From contig NZ_VFPM01000003.1 in NCBI RefSeq assembly GCF_006716675.1, positions 310,001 to 374,000 on the forward strand: DNA of 64,000 nt. Direction: 5' to 3'. The translations under genes were made by a program, and so were the position numbers. The first letter of the stretch is position 1, and every line of letters begins with the position of its first letter. Positions 61,745 through 64,000 of the stretch are shown here, one piece after another. Below the pieces are notes generated by a model. The model did no database searches and was not told the origin of the DNA. It saw nothing but the letters and a program-made list of their open reading frames with translations. Source of the DNA: Humibacillus xanthopallidus (GTDB taxonomy: Bacteria; Actinomycetota; Actinomycetes; Actinomycetales; Dermatophilaceae).

Positions 61745-62446
61745 GTGCTGACGATCGCGTTCCCGGCCCAGGCCTTCGACACGAACTGCTACGTCCTCGC
61801 CACCCAGGCGGGGGAGGAGTGCGTCATCGTCGACCCCGGCATCGGCGTCGTCGAGACGCTGCGCGAGGTGCTGACCGAGCAACGGCTGCGGCCGGCCGCC
61901 GTGCTGCTGACGCACGGTCACGTCGACCACGTCTACTCCGTGACACCGGTATGCGGTACCGACACGGCGGCCTACATCCATGCCGACGACCGCTACCGCC
62001 TCCACGACCTGCTCGGACGCAGCAACCCCGGTCTCATCGCGATGCTCGAGCAGCAGTTCGGCACGGCGGCGACCTGGACCGAGCCGACCAACGTCGTCGA
62101 GATCGGCGACGGCACGCGCCTGACCCTCGCGGGCCTCGACGTCGACGTGCTGCACGCGCCCGGCCACACCGAGGGCTCCGTCATGTTCGGCCTCGACCGG
62201 GTGCCCGACGGCATCGCCGAGCAGGTCGACGTCGACCGCACGATGGTGACGGGTGACGTCCTCTTCGCCGGCTCGATCGGACGGACGGACCTGCCCGGCG
62301 GTGACCCGGCCGCCATGCAGCGCAGCCTGCGCGACGTCGTGCTGCCCCTGCCCGACACGACCCTCGTGCTGCCCGGCCACTACCAGGCCACGACGATGGC
62401 CCACGAACGCCTGACCAACCCCTACCTGAAGGACCTGTCCGCGTGA
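61745..62446 (+). CDS. MBL-fold metallo-hydrolase (glyoxalase II-like)
   Basis: A 233-residue metallo-beta-lactamase-fold hydrolase. The metal motif is LLTHGHVDHVYSV (HxHxDH), with further ligands in HAPGHTEGSVMF, VTGDVLFAGSIGRTDLPGG and LPGHYQATTM. Relatives hydrolyse hydroxyacyl thioesters. It corresponds to M. tuberculosis Rv2581c next to hisS and overlaps hisS by 4 bases (GTGA). Confidence 0.9.
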   Translation: MLTIAFPAQAFDTNCYVLATQAGEECVIVDPGIGVVETLREVLTEQRLRPAAVLLTHGHVDHVYSVTPVCGTDTAAYIHADDRYRLHDLLGRSNPGLIAMLEQQFGTAATWTEPTNVVEIGDGTRLTLAGLDVDVLHAPGHTEGSVMFGLDRVPDGIAEQVDVDRTMVTGDVLFAGSIGRTDLPGGDPAAMQRSLRDVVLPLPDTTLVLPGHYQATTMAHERLTNPYLKDLSA

Positions 62447-63795
62447 GCACCCCGTCCCGTCCCGCCGTGAAGGTCACCCCGATCAGCGGTTTCCCGGAGT
62501 ACCTCCCGTCCGAGCGCATCGTCGAGCAGCGCTTCCTCGACGTCATCCGCGAGACCTTCGAGCTGCACGGCTTCAGCTCGATCGAGACCCGCTCGATCGA
62601 GCCGATCGAGCGGCTCAGCGCGCAGGGCGAGGACGCCGACAAGGAGATCTACGCGGTCTCGCGCCTCGCCGGCGGCAGTGACGAGGACGCGCGCTGGGGT
62701 CTGCACTTCGACATGACGGTGCCCTTCGCGCGCTACGTGCTCGAGAACGCCGGCAAGCTCGCCTTCCCGTTCCGGCGCTACCAGATCCAGAAGGCCTGGC
62801 GCGGCGAGCGACCGCAGGAGGGCCGCTACCGCGAGTTCACGCAGGCCGACATCGACGTCGTCGACGTCGGGCAGCTCTCGGCGCACTTCGAGGCGGAGAT
62901 GCCGCTCGTCATCGCGGACGTCTTCAGCAAGTTCCCGGTCGGCGAGTTCGTCATCCAGGTCAACGACCGCAAGATCCCGAACGGCTTCTACCAGGGCATC
63001 GGCATCACCGACGTCATCGGCACGCTGCGCATCGTCGACAAGCTCGACAAGATCGGACCCGACAAGGTCAAGGCGCTGCTCGTCGAGTCGGGCACGACGC
63101 CGGAGCAGGCCGACCAGTGCCTCGCCCTGGCCGCCATCCGCTCGACCGACCTGGGCTTCGTCGACCAGGTGCGCGCGCTCGGTGTCGAGCACCCGCTGCT
63201 CGACGAGGGTCTCGAGTCCCTCGCCAACGTCATCCGCACGGGCATGGCCAACGCGCCGGGCACGCTCGTCGCCGACCTGCGGATCGCCCGCGGTCTCGAC
63301 TACTACACGGGAACCGTCTACGAGACCCAGTTCATCGGCCACGAGGACTGGGGCTCGTTCTGCTCCGGCGGCCGCTACGACGCCCTGGCGAGCGATGGCC
63401 GTACGACCTACCCGGGCGTCGGCATCTCGATCGGCGTCACCCGCATCCTGGGCCTGCTCATCGGGCGCGGGCTCGTCACCGCCTCGCGGTCCACGCCTGC
63501 CGCCGTGCTCGTCGCGCTCACCGACGACGAGGCGCGGCACGAGGCCGTCGAGATCGCGACGGCGTTGCGCCGCCGTGGTATCGCCTGCGAGGTGGCGCCG
63601 AGCGCCGCCAAGTTCGGCAAGCAGATCCGCTACGCCGAGCGGCGCGGCATCCCCTTCGTGTGGTTCCCCGCAGCGGGGGAGCACGGCGAGGTCAAGGACA
63701 TCCGCTCCGGTGAGCAGGTGCCCGCAGACCCCGCGACGTGGACCCCTCCGGCCGAGGACCTCCACCCCCAGGTCACCCGCACCGACACCCCCTGA
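62443..63795 (+). CDS. hisS: Histidyl-tRNA synthetase
   Basis: A 450-residue class II synthetase. Motif 2 is RRYQIQKAWRGERPQEGRYR, the histidine-specific motif LDYYTGTVYE, and motif 3 lies in GVGISIGVTRI. It has an N-terminus (ISGFPEYLPSERIVEQRFL) and a KAWRGERPQ motif 2 that differ from the M. tuberculosis enzyme (FFRYERPQ), so it belongs to the variant HisRS group found in several Micrococcales. GTG start overlapping the previous gene. It ends about 25 bases before the repeat region. Confidence 0.95.
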   Translation: MSTPSRPAVKVTPISGFPEYLPSERIVEQRFLDVIRETFELHGFSSIETRSIEPIERLSAQGEDADKEIYAVSRLAGGSDEDARWGLHFDMTVPFARYVLENAGKLAFPFRRYQIQKAWRGERPQEGRYREFTQADIDVVDVGQLSAHFEAEMPLVIADVFSKFPVGEFVIQVNDRKIPNGFYQGIGITDVIGTLRIVDKLDKIGPDKVKALLVESGTTPEQADQCLALAAIRSTDLGFVDQVRALGVEHPLLDEGLESLANVIRTGMANAPGTLVADLRIARGLDYYTGTVYETQFIGHEDWGSFCSGGRYDALASDGRTTYPGVGISIGVTRILGLLIGRGLVTASRSTPAAVLVALTDDEARHEAVEIATALRRRGIACEVAPSAAKFGKQIRYAERRGIPFVWFPAAGEHGEVKDIRSGEQVPADPATWTPPAEDLHPQVTRTDTP

Positions 63796-63819
63796 TAACC
63801 CCCAAAGCCCGACCCCCCC

Positions 63820-63873
63820 CTCGTCGAGTGCCCAGTTCTCAACATGCCGGGGCGTCGAGAGATGAGCACTCGA
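63820..63873. repeat. 54-base hairpin repeat, copy 1
   Basis: The unit begins CTCGTCGAGTGCCCAGTTCT and ends GAGAGATGAGCACTCGA. Its arms form an imperfect 20-bp stem (17 pairs, TCGAGTGC against GCACTCGA at the base) around a GC-rich loop (ATGCCGGGGC). It differs from copy 2 at one base (A at 63841). No coding function is credible. Confidence 0.85.
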
Positions 63874-63904
63874 CCTCGGAGGTGCCCGCCCGGCCCGCAC
63901 CCCT

Positions 63905-63958
63905 CTCGTCGAGTGCCCAGTTCTCGACATGCCGGGGCGTCGAGAGATGAGCACTCGA
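63905..63958. repeat. 54-base hairpin repeat, copy 2
   Basis: Same unit as 63820-63873 with G at 63926, giving a perfect local GTCGAG/CTCGAC pairing. The copies repeat with a period of 85 bases and a 31-base unrelated spacer. Confidence 0.85.
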
Positions 63959-63975
63959 ATGGGCCGGGCTGCTTG

Positions 63976-63991
63976 GAAGTGGGCACTCGAC
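63976..63991. repeat. Partial, inverted relative of the 54-base repeat at the window edge
   Basis: GAAGTGGGCACTCGAC resembles the last arm of the unit read on the other strand (GAACTGGGCACTCGAC). More copies may lie beyond the window. Confidence 0.5.
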
Positions 63992-64000
63992 TGGGGGCGT

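Noticed and set aside
63820..64000. CRISPR array
   Set aside because: Only two full units, 54 bases long and themselves hairpins, with one spacer of 31 bases and no cas gene; a dispersed hairpin repeat fits better.

Overview
The window is 64 kb of GC-rich (about 70%) actinobacterial chromosome. Codons end almost always in G or C, GTG starts are common, and reading frames often overlap by ATGA or GTGA. The run from thrS (38.2 kb) to hisS (63.8 kb) follows the Mycobacterium tuberculosis order Rv2614c to Rv2580c. That order includes the phosphatidylinositol mannoside genes, pdxS/pdxT, the yebC-type gene, ruvCAB, yajC-secD-secF, apt, rel, a cyclophilin and a glyoxalase-II-like gene. Together with the style of the intergenic regions this points to a Micrococcales actinomycete, possibly Intrasporangiaceae; the family assignment is inference. 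I found no rRNA, tRNA, CRISPR array, insertion sequence or phage gene.

Region 1 (1-13.1 kb) is accessory. It holds the end of a sulfatase with its radical-SAM maturase, a YihY/BrkB membrane protein, and a membrane protein that joins a degenerate kinase fold to a flippase-like domain. A DUF6325 gene follows with a 43-residue companion, then a GAF-LuxR regulator, a possibly frameshifted small gene, a membrane protein, and a NarL-type two-component system divergent from a MacB/FtsX-type ABC exporter.

Region 2 (13.1-28.0 kb) is a ten-gene, tightly coupled, minus-strand catabolic operon. It has an IolD-type diketone hydrolase, IolE- and IolG-like enzymes, two further Gfo/Idh/MocA oxidoreductases, a second TIM-barrel isomerase, an SDR, a 2-hydroxyacid dehydrogenase, an HpcH/HpaI aldolase and an aldehyde dehydrogenase. 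It lacks iolB, iolC, iolJ and any transporter, so it looks like a cyclitol route with an unusual lower half. A LacI-type regulator diverges from it. A paralogous LacI-type regulator lies tail to tail with the first and diverges from a PhyH-type dioxygenase.

Region 3 (28.1-38.0 kb) holds a phosphoribosyltransferase-hydrolase fusion overlapping an erythromycin-esterase-like gene, a very small MOSC-like protein, a flavin-reductase-like protein, and a fadA2-fabG4-maoC lipid module. The lipid module is controlled by a divergent TetR gene with a clear palindromic operator. A GNAT protein and a lipoprotein follow.

Region 4 (38.2-63.8 kb) is the conserved core: translation (thrS, hisS), PI and PIM synthesis, PLP synthesis, recombination with a LexA box, protein export, purine salvage and the stringent response. 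Kynureninase and a DUF4037 gene separate pdxS from pdxT. A 405-base gap after thrS carries a strong candidate for a free-standing small RNA and further hairpins.

The right end (63.8-64.0 kb) holds two near-identical 54-base hairpin repeats and part of a third. Across the window about a dozen transcription-unit leaders have a TANNNT hexamer 6-9 bases before the start codon, consistent with widespread leaderless transcription. The heptamer GTATGCC/GGCATAC is also clearly over-represented.
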